The notes beneath the pieces are model-generated. The model ran no database searches. It was given only the letters and a program-made list of their open reading frames with translations, and was not told the DNA's origin. A stretch of 64,000 bases of DNA from Haliclystus octoradiatus. Its lineage: Eukaryota > Cnidaria > Staurozoa > Stauromedusae > Haliclystidae. Position numbers and translations under genes: made by a program. The stretch is taken from the NCBI GenBank assembly GCA_916610825.1, contig OU744450.1, positions 1,178,001 to 1,242,000 on the forward strand. Reading direction: 5' to 3'. Positions 25,401 to 38,500 of the stretch are shown one piece after another (positions within the stretch are counted from its first letter, which is position 1; each line of letters opens with the position of its first letter).

Positions 25401-26215
25401 CTCACTCAAGTGCTCACGCGATTAGCACCTCTTTACGACTTCGTCTAAGCAGGTTATCACTGTTGGTTATTGAAGGTGTGTGACTATTTTTAATACGCAT
25501 CAACTATGCCGACTATGCTTAGACGAAGCCGCAAAGAGGTGTTAATCGTGTGAGCACTTGAATGAGAAAAATCCAAAACTAAAAACTTTTGACTTTAGAG
25601 GCTTATATCTCTTTACCTGGATCTTGACTACTGATCAAATATAGCTCTAAATCTTCAGCTGAGCGTTAAAAATTTCATTCCGAAAGCAGATTGTCATTTG
25701 GTTTAGCGGTTTTTTATTTAGAGACAAATAAGTAAAAAGTTTAGTGTTTTTTCCGGTGTAAACTCTCTTGTTGAAAATAAACGGGTTCCTGTTCGAGGAA
25801 AAAGAGTGAGACACAAAATTAACCCAAAATCGTCACTTTGACTGCATTTTTGAAGGAGAAATGATTGCTCAAAGTAAAAACACAGGAAGATCATGTACGA
25901 ATAGAAATTTTTTCTCTTTCTAAAGAAGCAATCTCCCAATATCCGGGATATACACTTTAAAGAAACTCATATAATATATTGCTTTAACTTTAAATTGAAA
26001 ATGATTGCATGAAGTAATCGAAACGTTGTTACTAAGAATAAAAATCTAAAAAAGAATTGTTTTAATTTTTTGATCAAATCATCTCAACAAAGCTTTTTTA
26101 ATTAACTTTTACTATAAAATTAAAAAAAACTATATAAAATGTTTTGAATTCATGGTCCTTCTATTTTGTAGGTCGATATCGAGGAAACCAAAGAAACCAG
26201 AACAACAATAACTAA
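7439..26215 (+). CDS. EIF3C: Eukaryotic translation initiation factor 3 subunit C
   Basis: EIF3C is a core eIF3 subunit that binds the 40S ribosome and contacts eIF1 and eIF5. Exons: 7439-7539, 8505-8573, 9133-9209, 9304-9416, 9887-9937, 10020-10094, 10508-10565, 10961-11040, 11956-12080, 12409-12695, 12932-13031, 13393-13489, 13832-13950, 14363-14483, 15073-15127, 16934-17292, 17751-17876, 18778-18843, 19489-19576, 21725-21808, 21899-21996, 22141-22190, 22633-22698, 22808-22895, 23412-23504, 24481-24595, 26172-26215. All phases agree, giving 934 residues against about 913 in human. The N-terminus [20 protein letters not shown] and later acidic Ser/Asp tracts are typical. [19 protein letters not shown] (about 582-600) and [20 protein letters not shown] (about 694-713) are family signatures. 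The PCI domain covers roughly 690-850. The tail is basic and Asn/Gly-rich. A run of six Thr near residue 541 comes from an ACA repeat. Six introns carry small-RNA candidates. Confidence 0.97.
8102..8241 (+). ncRNA. Candidate box H/ACA snoRNA, copy 1 (EIF3C intron 1)
   Basis: This 140-nt unit has two related copies at 10613 and 11102. Hairpin 1 has base stem TGCATT/AATGCA, a pocket, then stem CCTTTG/CAAAGG. The hinge contains AAAGTA, which fits the H box ANANNA. Hairpin 2 closes with AATAG/CTGTT (one G-T pair) and TCATC/GATGA. The conserved 3' end is TTCAACA, with ACA at 8236-8238. Sequence similarity between the copies begins at TGCATT and ends just after ACA. It lies on the sense strand of a translation-factor intron, the usual setting for animal snoRNAs. 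The structure was folded by eye and the target is unknown. Confidence 0.72.
10613..10752 (+). ncRNA. Candidate box H/ACA snoRNA, copy 2 (EIF3C intron 7)
   Basis: Nearly identical to the copy at 8102, with the same length and the same sense orientation. Hairpin 1 and the AAAGTA hinge are intact. In hairpin 2 the base stem has one change (AATCG against CTATT), which weakens a pair. The ACA box is at 10747-10749. The flanks are unrelated to those of the other copies. Confidence 0.7.
11102..11241 (+). ncRNA. Candidate box H/ACA snoRNA, copy 3 (EIF3C intron 8)
   Basis: Third 140-nt copy. Hairpin 1, the hinge and the AATAG/CTATT base stem of hairpin 2 are intact, and ACA is at 11236-11238. The apical part of hairpin 2 differs ('gatttctctgggag' instead of 'gattgatgcgggag'), removing a GCA/TGC pairing, so this copy may be drifting. 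Confidence 0.68.
11540..11775 (-). mobile_element. LINE (non-LTR retrotransposon) remnant, minus strand
   Basis: On the minus strand one frame reads [18 protein letters not shown]. This resembles the motif 'LLYxSETWxLT' seen after the polymerase core in many LINE reverse transcriptases. The sequence is broken by frameshifts. The same element is better preserved at 30.9-31.4 kb. It lies in EIF3C intron 8, opposite to the gene. Confidence 0.55.
13090..13300. repeat. Imperfect inverted repeat in EIF3C intron 11
   Basis: 'gttgacctgcctaccagagt' is complementary to 'actaggttggcaggtcaaac' about 100 bases downstream, and 'aggccctgttt' to 'aaacagggct'. This gives a hairpin-forming segment, possibly an old MITE. 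No duplication of target sequence was identified. Confidence 0.5.
14748..14930 (+). repeat. tRNA-derived SINE, family 2 (EIF3C intron 14)
   Basis: The head contains an A-box-like 'tagtggctagggt' and a B box 'GGTTCAATCCC' 30-40 bases apart. It is followed by a unique body 'gaggagcactatttgttggc' with no mature tRNA acceptor pairing. It is therefore a SINE rather than a tRNA gene. Related decayed pieces lie near 1385 and 2840. Confidence 0.65.
15173..16041. mobile_element. hAT-like non-autonomous element, 869 bp (EIF3C intron 15)
   Basis: It has perfect 15-bp terminal repeats, TAGGGATGAGACGAT and ATCGTCTCATCCCTA. They are flanked by a perfect 8-bp target duplication, TTAAATAG (15165-15172 and 16042-16049), which indicates the hAT superfamily. 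Both ends carry many 'aatcgg'/'ccgatt' sub-terminal motifs that may bind a transposase. No transposase frame was seen. A truncated relative lies at about 44884-45285. Confidence 0.92.
16418..16629 (+). ncRNA. Candidate structured intronic RNA, 212 nt, copy A (EIF3C intron 15)
   Basis: Same length and orientation as copies at 19996 and 22214, with no indels between them. Hairpin 1 has outer stem CCACA/TGTGG and inner stem TCTTC/GAAGA, separated by a pocket. An H-box-like AAATTA follows. The long hairpin 2 pairs ACACAA with TTGTGT, CCAT with ATGG and TAAGAATC with GATTTCTTA. A third stem pairs TTTGCAA with TTGCAAA. The conserved unit ends AACA plus three bases, as in box H/ACA RNAs. The third hairpin and the length are unusual for that class, so the class is uncertain. 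Confidence 0.58.
17901..18075. mobile_element. hAT-like MITE, CAGGGTCC family (EIF3C intron 17)
   Basis: Its ends are CAGGATCCGACAAAA and TTTTGTCGGACCCTG. The flanks are a perfect 8-bp duplication, atttcaca (17893-17900 and 18076-18083). The element is 175 bp and non-coding. It is the clearest copy for defining the family. Confidence 0.92.
19145..19360. mobile_element. MITE nested in an older MITE of the same superfamily (EIF3C intron 18)
   Basis: The element CAGGGTATGACAAA...TGTTGCACCCTG is flanked by ATTGCAGG (19137-19144) and ATTACAGG (19361-19368), a 7/8 duplication. Those flanks lie inside the terminal part of an older CAGGGTCC copy running from about 19009 to 19389. Confidence 0.75.
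19996..20207 (+). ncRNA. Candidate structured intronic RNA, 212 nt, copy B (EIF3C intron 19)
   Basis: Second copy of the 212-nt unit, with the same hairpin elements as the copy at 16418, AAATTA hinge and terminal AACA. Similarity between copies starts near 'atagcc' and stops just after 'aacat'. The single changes seen leave the TCTTC/GAAGA and ACACAA... stems intact apart from one base in 'atacaca' (here 'atataca'). Confidence 0.58.
20287..21386. mobile_element. hAT-like MITE interrupted by a second element (EIF3C intron 19)
   Basis: Its ends are CAGGGTCCAACAAA and TTTGTCGGACCCTG. They are flanked by a perfect 8-bp duplication, gctgcatt (20279-20286 and 21387-21394). The element itself is only about 200 bp, because 20458-21353 is a later insertion. 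Confidence 0.88.
20458..21353. mobile_element. Mutator-like element, 896 bp, inserted in a MITE
   Basis: The ends TTGACTTGCCCAAGTCTCAC and (inverted) TTGACTGATCTATAAGTCCC are related terminal repeats. They are flanked by a perfect 9-bp duplication, GGTTTGCAA (20449-20457 and 21354-21362), which fits Mutator-like transposition. No transposase was recognised inside. A 105-bp internally deleted relative sits at 26559. Confidence 0.8.
22214..22425 (+). ncRNA. Candidate structured intronic RNA, 212 nt, copy C (EIF3C intron 22)
   Basis: Third 212-nt copy, only 24 bases after the exon ending at 22190. Hairpin 1, the AAATTA hinge, the long hairpin 2, the TTTGCAA/TTGCAAA stem and the final AACA are all kept. 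The flanks differ completely from those of the other copies. Confidence 0.58.
23990..24362 (+). repeat. tRNA-derived SINE, family 1 (EIF3C intron 25)
   Basis: The head contains an A box 'TTAGCTCAGATGG' and a B box 'GGTTCAAATCC'. A unique body of about 300 bases follows, ending 'ggcgacaccgtctacatt'. Target duplication aatgcaga is at 23982-23989 and 24363-24370. Other copies (minus strand) lie at 51340-51709, about 51744-52034 and 61682-62050. Confidence 0.9.
25022..25956. mobile_element. piggyBac-like fold-back MITE, 935 bp (EIF3C intron 26)
   Basis: Two arms of about 430 bases are near-complementary around a spacer of roughly 60-70 bases near 25490. The ends read AGTGTTTATCCCGTATATTG and (inverted) AGTGTATATCCCGGATATTG. 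TTAA lies on both sides (25018-25021 and 25957-25960), the duplication typical of piggyBac. No transposase is present. The element is transcribed in the last EIF3C intron, so the pre-mRNA contains a very long hairpin. Confidence 0.85.
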
Positions 26216-26937
26216 ATTGATTTGTTAAAATTTTAAATATCTGATTATAATAGATTGCGCTCGCATTACCCGCCAAATTATGTCTTGTTGTCATTACTGT
26301 CTGACGTTTCCCTTGATAATTTCCATCTTTTTAATTTCAAAGATAAATGTTTTAATTTATTATTCATCTATGATCTTAGTCTTTTTGTTCCCGAAATACT
26401 ATTCTTAACTTGAAAAAGTTTCTGTTTTCATGTTGGATGGCAGCTAAATGGTCAGCAAAATGATATTACTGTTGCAAAAACTTCACTTTTAATGAAAAAT
26501 AGTAAGGGACAGTGCCCCCTGAAAAGGTAGTAGAGGAATGCCCTTGCCTAATCAAAACTTGACTTGCCCAAGTCTCACTTTTACCATGACGATTTTGATA
26601 TGTTGGTCCGCTTACCGCTCGTCAAATTGCGGTATATCAAAGCGGGACTTATAGATCAGTCAAAATCAAAACATGAACTCACAAAATACAAAGATCATTT
26701 AACTATAAACAAATTGATAATTTCAACAACAAAACAAAATAATTGTTTATTTAAATTTCCATAGATCACTTTTGAATAAATACAAATTGTACAGTCAAAC
26801 AATAGATTCATCCAGACTAACACTATTATATTTTCTAATTGAATTATAATTTAATTTTTATCCTATTAATATCAATAGTTGGTTGGAAAATCTGATAATT
26901 CTCTTTTCAAGGGAAGAAACAGGTTTAAGTTCATCCT
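26216..26937. other. Intergenic, convergent 3' ends of EIF3C and PCYT2
   Basis: Holds the two 3' untranslated regions and the small element at 26559. No further gene was seen. Confidence 0.7.
26559..26663. mobile_element. Mutator-like deletion derivative, 105 bp
   Basis: The same ends as the 896-bp element at 20458 (TTGACTTGCCCAAGTC and GACTTATAGATCAGTCAA). A perfect 9-bp duplication, AATCAAAAC, lies at 26550-26558 and 26664-26672. The interior is almost wholly deleted, yet the copy inserted independently, as its own duplication shows. Confidence 0.88.
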
Positions 26938-29541
<2,604 letters not shown>

Positions 29542-32500
29542 ATGATACTTCTTGGGAAAGTAGTACAGCGTTGTGCATTAAGATGTATAAATATTGGATC
29601 AAAACATACAGCTCAGCGGCAGTTTTCTACACGGTAAGAAAGTGATAAGTATTCATTTCATTAGGCGAATTTAGGCCTACCAGTAGGAAGTAGCCAGTAC
29701 AGTACCATGTAGCAGCCGGGCCCAAGGCCAACACAATTGTATATATATATATATGATACATATATAAAGGAAAAGGCTTTGCCTCGTCTCTGTTTTATAC
29801 TCTATATTATGCTCTGTCCTAAAAAACATTGAGCACTTTCATATACATGTGTGTATAAGAGTTCACACCCAATACAATTAATTTTTTAATTAATTATTAT
29901 TATGATATATATATATAGAAGAAATTTCTGCATTCTGTTGTTAAAGTTAGACTTATATATCTATCAACGAACATACTAGAGTCACTACACATAACTCTAT
30001 AGTCTAGCTATTATTAGGTATATAGTCCTTTCTATGTCCCAGTCTGCAAAGAATGGCAATCTCGACGAGATCTCGGGGGCGACAGCGTCAAAATCTATCA
30101 TTTCAGCAAAAAATGAAGAAAACGACAAAAAATTCATTGTTAACTACTGATTTTCAATGAAAACTGCAGCTTCATGGCCAGCAATCTCGAGAACATTTTT
30201 CATCTCGGGGGTGCAGCTGCCATGCTTTGCAGACCGGTCTATGTTCTAACCTAGCCATATTGGATGTTTGTAGTTAAGTTTTCCTGCTAGTGACTAAATT
30301 CTGTGAGTGCCGCCGAGATCTCCTCAAAATGTGTCCTACTCTGAAAACTGGCGTGTATCCCAGTCTGCAGAGTACAGCAGAACCATCCTGAAATAATCTA
30401 AATTTATAGTTCACAGGCCACCCTGAAATATTTCTTCACAAATCCTATTACTGTAGAATAATGTTTTTGTGCCCGCGGAAAAGGCAAAGTCTGCTAAAAT
30501 GCCTGTTATTGCGTGGGCGTCCTAGAGATCTCATTGATCAACACCCTTCTCTGCTGTATGTACAGCATTGTACGCCAATTTTATGTGATAGATCCGCCGT
30601 AATAATAGATTTGGATTGACGTCTTCTCCAAACTCTGCTTTTTTCTAACACACATAACGTGATATCTCTATTATGCCAATTCAACGTATCTGATATCGGT
30701 CAATATTGGTTCAGATTAATATTACACACATCCAACATCACAACATGAAAACTATTTCTCCTATTTAGTTTGGCTGAAGTTGGAAGATTTGAAGGATCAA
30801 AAGTGTTTGGAAAATATGAAGCCGGCCAGGTAGGCAACAAGTCTGCCAATACTGTGCATGTGTGTACAGTCAAACCTGCTGTATGGATCACCTCTATACA
30901 ATAGTAGTAGTATAGACAGTCACAATATAGGAATGTGCTGTCCCTCTTACGTCTTACATATTTGCTACACAAAGAGCGCCACAAATTACAGTCAGACATA
31001 GCTGACAAAGAAGCTTGTAAATAACACAATTCACGATACAAAACATTTGAAAAGATACTACTCTCCCATAGCCCATTGAAACATCTCCTTTGGTTGCCAG
31101 TGAAGGATGTCATGCAGCGGTTGAGGGGCATACGTTTTTGATCTTTCGTTGTGACCTAAAAAAGACATCTGACATTGGTGAGCAATAGCAGAGGCAGAAG
31201 GGGAAAGTTTCCTATGTTTAGCAGCAGGCAGTAAGTTGGGCCAATGTATTCCTAAAGCGTGGCGTCATAAGCTGAGTCAAGTTGGGTCAATAGTGAGGTT
31301 GATAGAACCCACGTTTCAGATGCATACAATAGAACAGGTTCTATCGTGTGTCTGAACAGTCTTAACTTAACGTCAGTGTTGACATCGGACACCCAGAATT
31401 TAAACCTCTAATGGCTGCCCAAGCCAGGCCATCTACTTAAATAGTCAATTCTTTAAGTAGGGATCTGAAACGATTGAAGTTGATTAGTTATAAGCAGATT
31501 AGTTATTGTAATAAGTAGTCTGCGTTTACAGACCGCGATTCATTCACAAAAGAATAGGGTCTGTGTGTTTTGCACAGTTCTCTTTCCAGCCACTCTACGA
31601 AAACGTAGAGCGGAAGTTTCTGATCGATGCATGGTAAATCTATTGTTCTTAGATAATAAATTCATCACCTCTGTTCGATCAATTAATTGTCATAGCTACG
31701 AAGCCTAAAATAGAACTTATTGCAATCATGTCAACCGAAGTGAACAAAGTAATGTGAGAATCCCGATGAGAATCACCTTAATCTTGCATAATTATGTGAC
31801 ATCAATCTTATTCTGATACGAGGCCCGGACAGAGAAACCGAGCAATTCACACATACCCTATTCTTATCGTGAATGAATCGCGGTCTGTAACGCAGGCTAT
31901 GTAATAAGCTGATTAATCAATTTTCCAAAATTTTTCATTCAAAGAAAATATTACAAAATACTGGACTTCTGACAACACACAATTCAAAGTTGAAACATTG
32001 AATTTGTTACGCTAGCATCGTATTTTAAAGGAAGAGGATTTCTTTCCATATCTGATTGGTAAATCCTTCCAGCTCTGATAAGTATTCCGACTAAAAGAAT
32101 CATGATATTATCTCCATAAAAATATTTCCTGAAATATCAAACTACTTTGTTATATGTGAAAATTATTTTCTCGTAATTTTGACTCAACCGCCAACAATAC
32201 AGAAGCGACTATTTAAAGTCGAAGTCAAAGATAGGGCAATAATGCTCATCCTAAAGACATTTCTTATTTATAATCATGAGACATTTGTTTGCCATCACAC
32301 GGAACTCTGAATAATGGAATCAGCGTCTTATCATTGACTTTATTTTTTATGATATAACATGTTATTTTGTTTCAGCTCTTTCTTCATAAAGTGTTTGGAT
32401 ATCGAGGAGTGATATTGTTTCCATGGGTTGCAAAATTATTCAATTCTGATGTTGAGAAGCTAAAACCATCAACAGGGTGAGTTCAACTCGATAGAAAATA

Positions 32501-35500
32501 AGACTCATATGCTGATTAATTGTCAAGATGGACCTGTCTCTCAAACTATGTTGAAGCATTCAGTCTGGTTTGATGTTGCTATGTTATAGCCCAGAGCTGA
32601 GGTGACACAAGAGAGCTGCAAACCCCCTGTGAGGAATATGCAGCCCCCTCGAAAATCTTTACTCTTGGGAAGAGTGCTGCTGTTATTTCAAATTTTGTTT
32701 TCAAATATTCGCTGCAATCATTTCCTTGTTTTGGGGAGTGATCAGGGAAATCTTGATGCCATCCGAAGCATCCAGGTCCGGAAGGTTGTTTTTGTGTAAA
32801 TGTGAACCAGTGTATAATGTAAACAAAATCTTCAAGACCCTAATCCATATCGTAAACCGCAACAACATGTGATGGTTATACCTATACTACTCTGCGTTAT
32901 ATTTTACGATTATTTGCTTACATCTAGTTTCATGATAATGAACAACTGTAATATTGTAGTGGTATGACGATGTTTCATACAAAGAACGTCATGAACAGTT
33001 CACGAACCAGTTGATAAAAAGTTGATGGAAAATAGTTAGTCAACGCATTTATGAACTGGTGACTTCAGTTTAATCTCATAGGGTAAGCATTAGCGTCTTT
33101 TAATTCTGTTTTGCTTTGTTATAGTCATGAGTTGGGAGGAAAAGAAAAAAAAGATGATGACGTTGATTTCAGTTATATGCAAATACCAGATGAATCCAAC
33201 TCAACCCTAAAACATCTTCATACAACATACTACCAAGCATTGATTGATCAAAGAGACTGTCCATATATCAGAGCGCAACCGGAAGCAGTGACATTTCTTG
33301 GAAATCAAAAGGACACTTCTCTTTATGCTATCCCAGGTATGGAATGGAATCTGATAGATTTTCTTTATTGCGACGAATCGACAACTATATATGTAGATCA
33401 CCTTTGCATGCATGACTGATTCAATAGAAAATTATATTTCCAGACATGTCACATGGGTGACCACTATAGACAGGTGACCACTGTGTAGAGGTGACCCATA
33501 TAGCAGGTTTGACTATACGCACATGCATATTATTGGCAGACTTGTTGCCTACCTTGCCGGCTTCATAGATTCCAAACTCACACCTGGTACATGTGAGAAA
33601 TTATACGATATTAAGCTATGTAGGGATATGAGAGGTTTTAAGAAGATATTTAGCCTACCAAAATCTTACAGCCTTTTCAAATTTACTTCTGATTATTTTT
33701 GTTAATGTTTTGTCTACAAACCAGAAATGTATCCATTTTCTTCTGAATTTTCTCTAGCCTTTACAATCTATGATCCTAGGATCCCCACTTTTGTCAAACC
33801 CTGCATATGATTGTTCATAAACTGTTCACAAACCTCACTGACTAACTGTGATGGGCTGATGTCAGATTGTGTAAGGATCAATTTATCACAGAAATTGTAT
33901 TTTTTTAATGATTACACCTTGGTTATATTTCCCCAGCAATGTTTTAGATTTATGAAATGCGGTTACCAGGGCAATAACACACTGAAATGCTCTTACCATG
34001 AAAACCTAATTGATTGCTTGTCAATTACAGAATTATTTATAAAGTTATTGTTTTGATATTCAATATTTAATAGAAGAAAGAAAATTGATAGCATTTGACT
34101 ATTTTCTTTTCGATTCATTTGTTTGAATCATAATTGCAAATCAAATCATTGATAGTGTTGATGTATCGCATTAACTTTTATCAGGTTGTGATAGAAGATA
34201 CACTTAATCTGTTGTTAACTTGTTATGAACACATAAATATTGGCTTAGCAATCATCTTTCAATGGCTATTTATAAATTTGTGTTACTATGACTACATTGT
34301 GATTGCTTTAGGCCTGGACTATGTCTCGCATGAGGATATATTACCATACACAACAAGTGATCAAATGCCGATTGAACATGATCTATTTGATCGGTTTTTA
34401 AACAGTGAACCCTATAAAGGTAAGACTATAAATCAGCCATTCTATAACAGTTTGAAAACAAGTTGTAACGACCATCTCTGATTCCTATATAACAACCAAC
34501 TACAATGAAACCTGTATATAACAGCCAGCTATTAGAGACTTGATAAATTGATCATTATAGACAGGTGGCCTTTATATACATGTTTGATTCAATAGAAAAT
34601 ACTATTTTAGACATTTCAAGAGTGACCACTATAGACAGATGGCCGCTGTACAGAGGAGAATGTTATAACAGGTTTGACTGTATCTATAGGGTCTCTCAAC
34701 ATCAGATTGAGCAAGCTTCGTTAAAAAAAAGATTGTTTGATTTTAGATGAACAATAACGATTTTATTAGCAATTGAATTTGTAACATTTTCACAATCTCA
34801 ATCAATGATTCATAATTTTTTTTCTCTCTTGTATTTCATTCGTTTGTTTCTCCATTAAAATAAAATTGCACAGAATGATGTTCTATTGTTTGGCGTAATT
34901 ATAATAATTTCAAGTAATTCTATTGACTGACCCTATAAATAGACCATCTGCAAATAGGGGCCAATTTATCTACCTCTTGAGGCTGGTTGTTATTTTTAAA
35001 CAGGTTCCACTGTTCACCAGAATTATTAGTTATTCACATGAATGTTTTTTATTCCCCTTATCTGGTGGTTTCATATAAAAACACTTTATTATGCTTTGTT
35101 TGCGCTTATTTAGTATGTTGGGGTTCACATATGTTTTTGATGCTAATATTAGCTAATTAGTACATTCTCACGCCATTGTCGTTTCATGGTTAAATAGTCT
35201 TTCTTGATCAAAATCGTTATTTTAAAATCTTTTTCATAATTGCTATAGAATCAATCATTTATTTATCAAGTCATTTAGATTCTAGATGTGCAAATATAAA
35301 CTAGAATCCCTAAACACTGCCTTCTTGGGATTTCTGTTGCTTTTTCTTAATATCATTAACAATATTTTGTGTTCTTAAAAAAACACATCTTTCGTATGAA
35401 GCATTGCCGTGCACAAGATGTCAAAACAATTTACGATGTTAAACTTTTCATATTTACTTGGCTGCGAATGACTTTTATAAACAATTTTTATCATCTTCGG

Positions 35501-38500
35501 CAAAAAGATGAATGCAATGTTTGTGAACTTCACAAACAATTCAAACATAGCTCATAAAATATGAAGGAAAATTTTTTACTACTGTTAAAAGTATTTGGCT
35601 GCTTGGCTCATGGGATGCATTGACCCATAGTTTCAATGTCTTTTGATAAAAAAATGTCTACCAAATCCTAAAGAACTCCTTCCAGATTCTATAAATGAGT
35701 AGAGTCCGACAAAAGTGATGAACCACTGTGTGTATTAGAACCACTTTTCATTCTTCCACAGTTCCATCGTTTGGCGCAACAGAATCATTAAGAGTATGGC
35801 ATGAGAAGAACCATGTTTGGCTTGAACTTTCAAATGTTTACAAAGAAACAACAGATAATATTCGTGTCACTGTCATTCCATTTTATATGGGATCAAGGGT
35901 AAGGAGAAGAATAAAAATCAATTTCAATAATATTACATTGGAAGGAACAATGTTTGATATAGGTATGTGTTAATAAATTAAATGATGATGATGATGATAG
36001 GTATGTGTTGGAATTACCAGTTACTACGTAATATATCAAAGTATATATATAATAAAAGGAGTCAAAGACTACACATTCATAATTGTTACTAATTGTTTCA
36101 TGCTTACGCAATCATCAGACAAATAAACTAAATCAACTATATTCAACTAGATCAACTAGATATTCTAGCTAGATGTAGTTTATTTGTCTGATGATTGTGT
36201 AAGCATGAAACAATTAGTAACAATTATGAATCTTTGACTCTTTTTATTATATATATATATTACTAGTTAGTTTGTAAATAGCATGTGATCATACTAGGTG
36301 ACATATTGTCACATGTAATAATTAAACATCTCCGTAGTCAGTTAGGAGTGTTGTTGAAGAAAAGGTAATTGTATTAACTAATTTATGCTACTAGAGTATA
36401 TTACTTTTACCAGTCCTTACATCTTTTAGTTTACCATACTAATCTTGTCAAAAGTGTTCTGAATTTCACTTTTCATCAACATGTAATTATTTTAAATTTA
36501 TTTTTTGCTTTTATTTTATCAGAAAATTCAGCATACAAAGAGCTTCTGGGTATGTAAAAAGTCTGCAATTATCACTTCCATATAATGACCATCTGTCTGT
36601 GCCCCTTGCGAAAAACAGTTGAGTAGTTCATGAACAGTTCATGAACATTAAATGGCCCCAATCTCCATGAACTGCTCATAAACAATTCATGAACCATCAT
36701 GAGCAGTTCGTGAAAATTGGCCCACTTAACGTTCATGAACTCATGTGTTTTTCGCAGGGGTAGTGGTCAATTTATCTAGATTTTATATCTATAAATGGGA
36801 ACGTATGTGTGTGTCTATGATCCAGTCAAGTAAGATATTTGAATTATATTTGATTTGATTAGAATCGATGTTTTCCAGTCGTGGTTCGGACAAGCTTTCA
36901 TATTTTTATTTCACTATCTGTTTTGCATAAAAAAAGAAAATATACTGTTTCAACTACTATATTAATTGTATTTCTTTAATTTTTGATATCAAATTTTACC
37001 AGTTGTTGAATTACAAGAACGTATTTGTTATTTAAATTAACCCAACAACGCAGCTGACTCATTGCTAGTAATTGTAATGATAAACATAAAAATCAGAAAT
37101 TCATACTTGCTACTAATAGTTTCACACCTTTGCTCGATCTTCAGGCAATTATATATATATATATATATATAGAGGTTAGTACAAGTTTTACTGTGTGATT
37201 AATCAAAACGCTTCTAGAATAAAGAGATCGTTTGATGGATGAGATTGGAATATTAGGCCTATTTGTGCTCAGTAATTTAATTTATCAATCCCGTCTTCTT
37301 AACATAAAGGTTAGCAACAAAAAACTACAAGAATCCAAAAATTAAATGGTTGATTGAATTCCATGAATGACCAATGATATTATTATTTTTTTATTAATTA
37401 TTTTTGTCGCTAACAGTTTTACAAGGAACTTTCAATTAATCTTGTCTTCAATTTGAAAACTACGCCAGATAGTTTTGGCAATCAGATTACCAAAGAAATT
37501 GAAGTTTCTTTATAGTTAAAGGAAAATAATTTTAAATGATGATCAAAGAATAATTACAAGAACTTTTGGGAATTTTCAGACTATCTACAATACCACTAAA
37601 GTATTGGGTCTACTAGAAGCTAGAATCAGTCAATATTGCAAATATTTCTTTGTTGCAGTGGCGATATTCTATCAGACTTGAAAACCTTGGCGAAGACACA
37701 ATTCAGTTGCGAGAAAGGCATTGGAAGATATTCAGTTTGTCTGGCACTTTGGAAACTGTCCGCGGCAGAGGCATTGTTGGACAGGAACCAGTATTATCAC
37801 CACGGCAACCTGCATTCCAATATAGTAGTCATGTTTCGTTGCAAGCACCAAGTGGACATATGTGGTATGTTTTTTCAAATAATTGATCATTTCTGATGTA
37901 TATCAACTGAAAATATTGTTTAGTAAAGTTTGAAGCGGAGATATCGATGCTTTAATGTGTCTATTCTGCCGCTCGTCTATTTTCATGACGTCGATATTCA
38001 AATCTTTCAATATTCTTTTGAATTAGTCTGGGGAAAATTTTAATATTGATGTCATGAAAATGAACCCACGACAGAAGAGACGCATCAAAATATGAATATC
38101 TACGTAATTTCTTCTTGAATTGAGTTCAAACTTTTACCAATCACTTGATATACATCAGAATCAAAAATTAATTTGAAAAAGATTTTTCAGTAGAATTCAC
38201 ACAATGATAAACGTCTTTGATCATTCATGCCCGATCATCACATTCACAAACTAAATTATCTGTAACATACATCAATGTTGATCAGCACCAAATATTGAAA
38301 AGGAAGCTATAAATTACAGCCTGATAACTGTCACAAGATTGCTGGTTAGGGTTCGACAAAAGTGAGGGTCCCTGAAGGCTAGAGAAAATCAGTAGAAAAG
38401 TTGACAATTTTATGATCTATGTACCAAACTTCAACAAAACATTCATAAAAGAATTTCTTTGACTCTGGAAGGCTAAAATTTTTGTCAGACACTGTTGTCG

